Shown here one piece after another: positions 7,142-7,287 of a stretch of 7,287 bases of DNA. Position numbers and translations under genes: made by a program. The notes beneath the pieces are model-generated. The model was not told the DNA's origin. It saw nothing but the letters and a program-made list of their open reading frames with translations, and made no database searches. The first letter of the stretch is position 1. Each line of letters begins with the position of its first letter. The DNA is taken from the NCBI GenBank assembly GCA_029052265.1, contig JAIDJJ010000138.1, positions 1 through 7,287 on the forward strand. The letters are read 5' to 3'. The stretch comes from Muribaculaceae bacterium. GTDB lineage: Bacteria > Bacteroidota > Bacteroidia > Bacteroidales > Muribaculaceae.

Positions 7142-7185
7142 TGACAAAAGCCCGATGGGCTTTTCACTCGACAAAAAAAGCGGCT
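7142..7185 (+). repeat. 44-bp dispersed module, copy B
   Basis: Second copy of the module at 5747-5790, in direct orientation, starting 5 nt after the stop of the RAYT-like gene. It has the same order: TGAC, palindrome, TTTTCAC, then GACAAAAAAAGCGGCT. Unlike copy A, no matching right arm of the long inverted repeat is seen downstream; it could lie beyond the window. Confidence 0.92.
7146..7164 (+). terminator. Terminator-like palindrome after the RAYT-like gene
   Basis: AAAAGCCC and GGGCTTTT form a perfect 8-bp stem with a GAT loop and end in four T, starting 10 nt after the stop at 7136. The position suits an intrinsic terminator, although the T-tract is short. The near-identical palindrome at 5751-5769 argues that this is also a repeated, possibly transposase-recognised, element. 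Confidence 0.55.
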
Positions 7186-7243
7186 GCCATATTTGCCGAG
7201 CCATGCCAGAACCAATACGACTGACAAAAGAAGCGGCTGCCAT
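7170..7243 (+). repeat. Pair of 21-bp direct repeats
   Basis: 7170-7190 and 7223-7243 match at 20 of 21 positions (core AAGCGGCTGCCAT preceded by GACAAAA and an A/G difference), 53 bp apart. The first overlaps the end of module copy B, so the second looks like a further partial copy of its 3' half. The rest of 7191-7287 shows no gene, and nothing else is recognisable up to the window end. Confidence 0.8.
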
Positions 7244-7287
7244 TTTGGAAGCGCGGTGCCTGTCCGTGTGTGAAGTACAAATATGAA

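Noticed and set aside
5747..7185. A complete insertion sequence with target duplications formed by the 44-bp repeats
   Set aside because: The copies are too long for target duplications, contain palindromes, and HUH Y1 elements do not make target duplications. No terminal inverted repeats flank the gene.
7270..7287. Possible minus-strand -7 box (CATATTTG) at the window end
   Set aside because: It misses the first consensus base, and the -33 region would lie outside the window, so it cannot be judged.

Overview
The window looks like a chromosomal segment from a member of the order Bacteroidales, probably a gut bacterium. The reasons are a SusC/SusD-type nutrient-uptake operon, lipoprotein signals of the Bacteroidota kind (a short MKK start, then Ala-Cys or Ser-Cys followed by Ser/Lys/Asp), no clear Shine-Dalgarno sites, and a promoter that fits the Bacteroides pattern TTTG-N20-TAnnTTTG. 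The species cannot be fixed from this stretch.

Region 1 (1-5614) is a tightly spaced plus-strand operon of four outer-membrane or surface proteins. They are the C-terminal ~953 residues of a SusC/RagA-family TonB-dependent transporter (its 5' end lies outside the window), its SusD/RagB-family lipoprotein partner, a lipoprotein with an Ig-like N-terminal half (DUF5011/DUF5012/BT_2262-like), and a small lipoprotein resembling the Bacteroidales 'lipid-binding' (PF12888-like) family. The gaps are 13, 27 and 22 nt. No glycosidase, lyase, sulfatase or peptidase follows. From memory, the four-part layout matches the Bacteroides thetaiotaomicron BT2264-BT2261 system, a SusCD complex with two extra lipoproteins whose structure contained bound peptide. 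Peptide uptake is therefore a reasonable but unproven guess here.

Region 2 (5615-6143) is a 529-bp non-coding interval rich in structure. It holds a 44-bp module with a small palindrome, a ~207-bp imperfect inverted repeat whose tip contains a 21-bp tandem repeat, a GC-rich hairpin, and a near-ideal Bacteroidota promoter.

Region 3 (6144-7136) is one gene for a Y1 (HUH) transposase-like protein related to REP-associated tyrosine transposases (RAYTs). It has His-Met-His and Tyr-Ile-x-x-Asn-Pro motifs and an unusual ~150-residue C-terminal extension. The gene reads from its own promoter and is visibly AT-richer than the operon.

Region 4 (7137-7287) holds a second copy of the 44-bp module in the same orientation (42 of 44 identical) and another partial repeat. 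The RAYT-like gene is therefore bracketed by copies of a palindromic element, which resembles a domesticated transposase with its REP-like substrates. This is the most interesting signal in the window.
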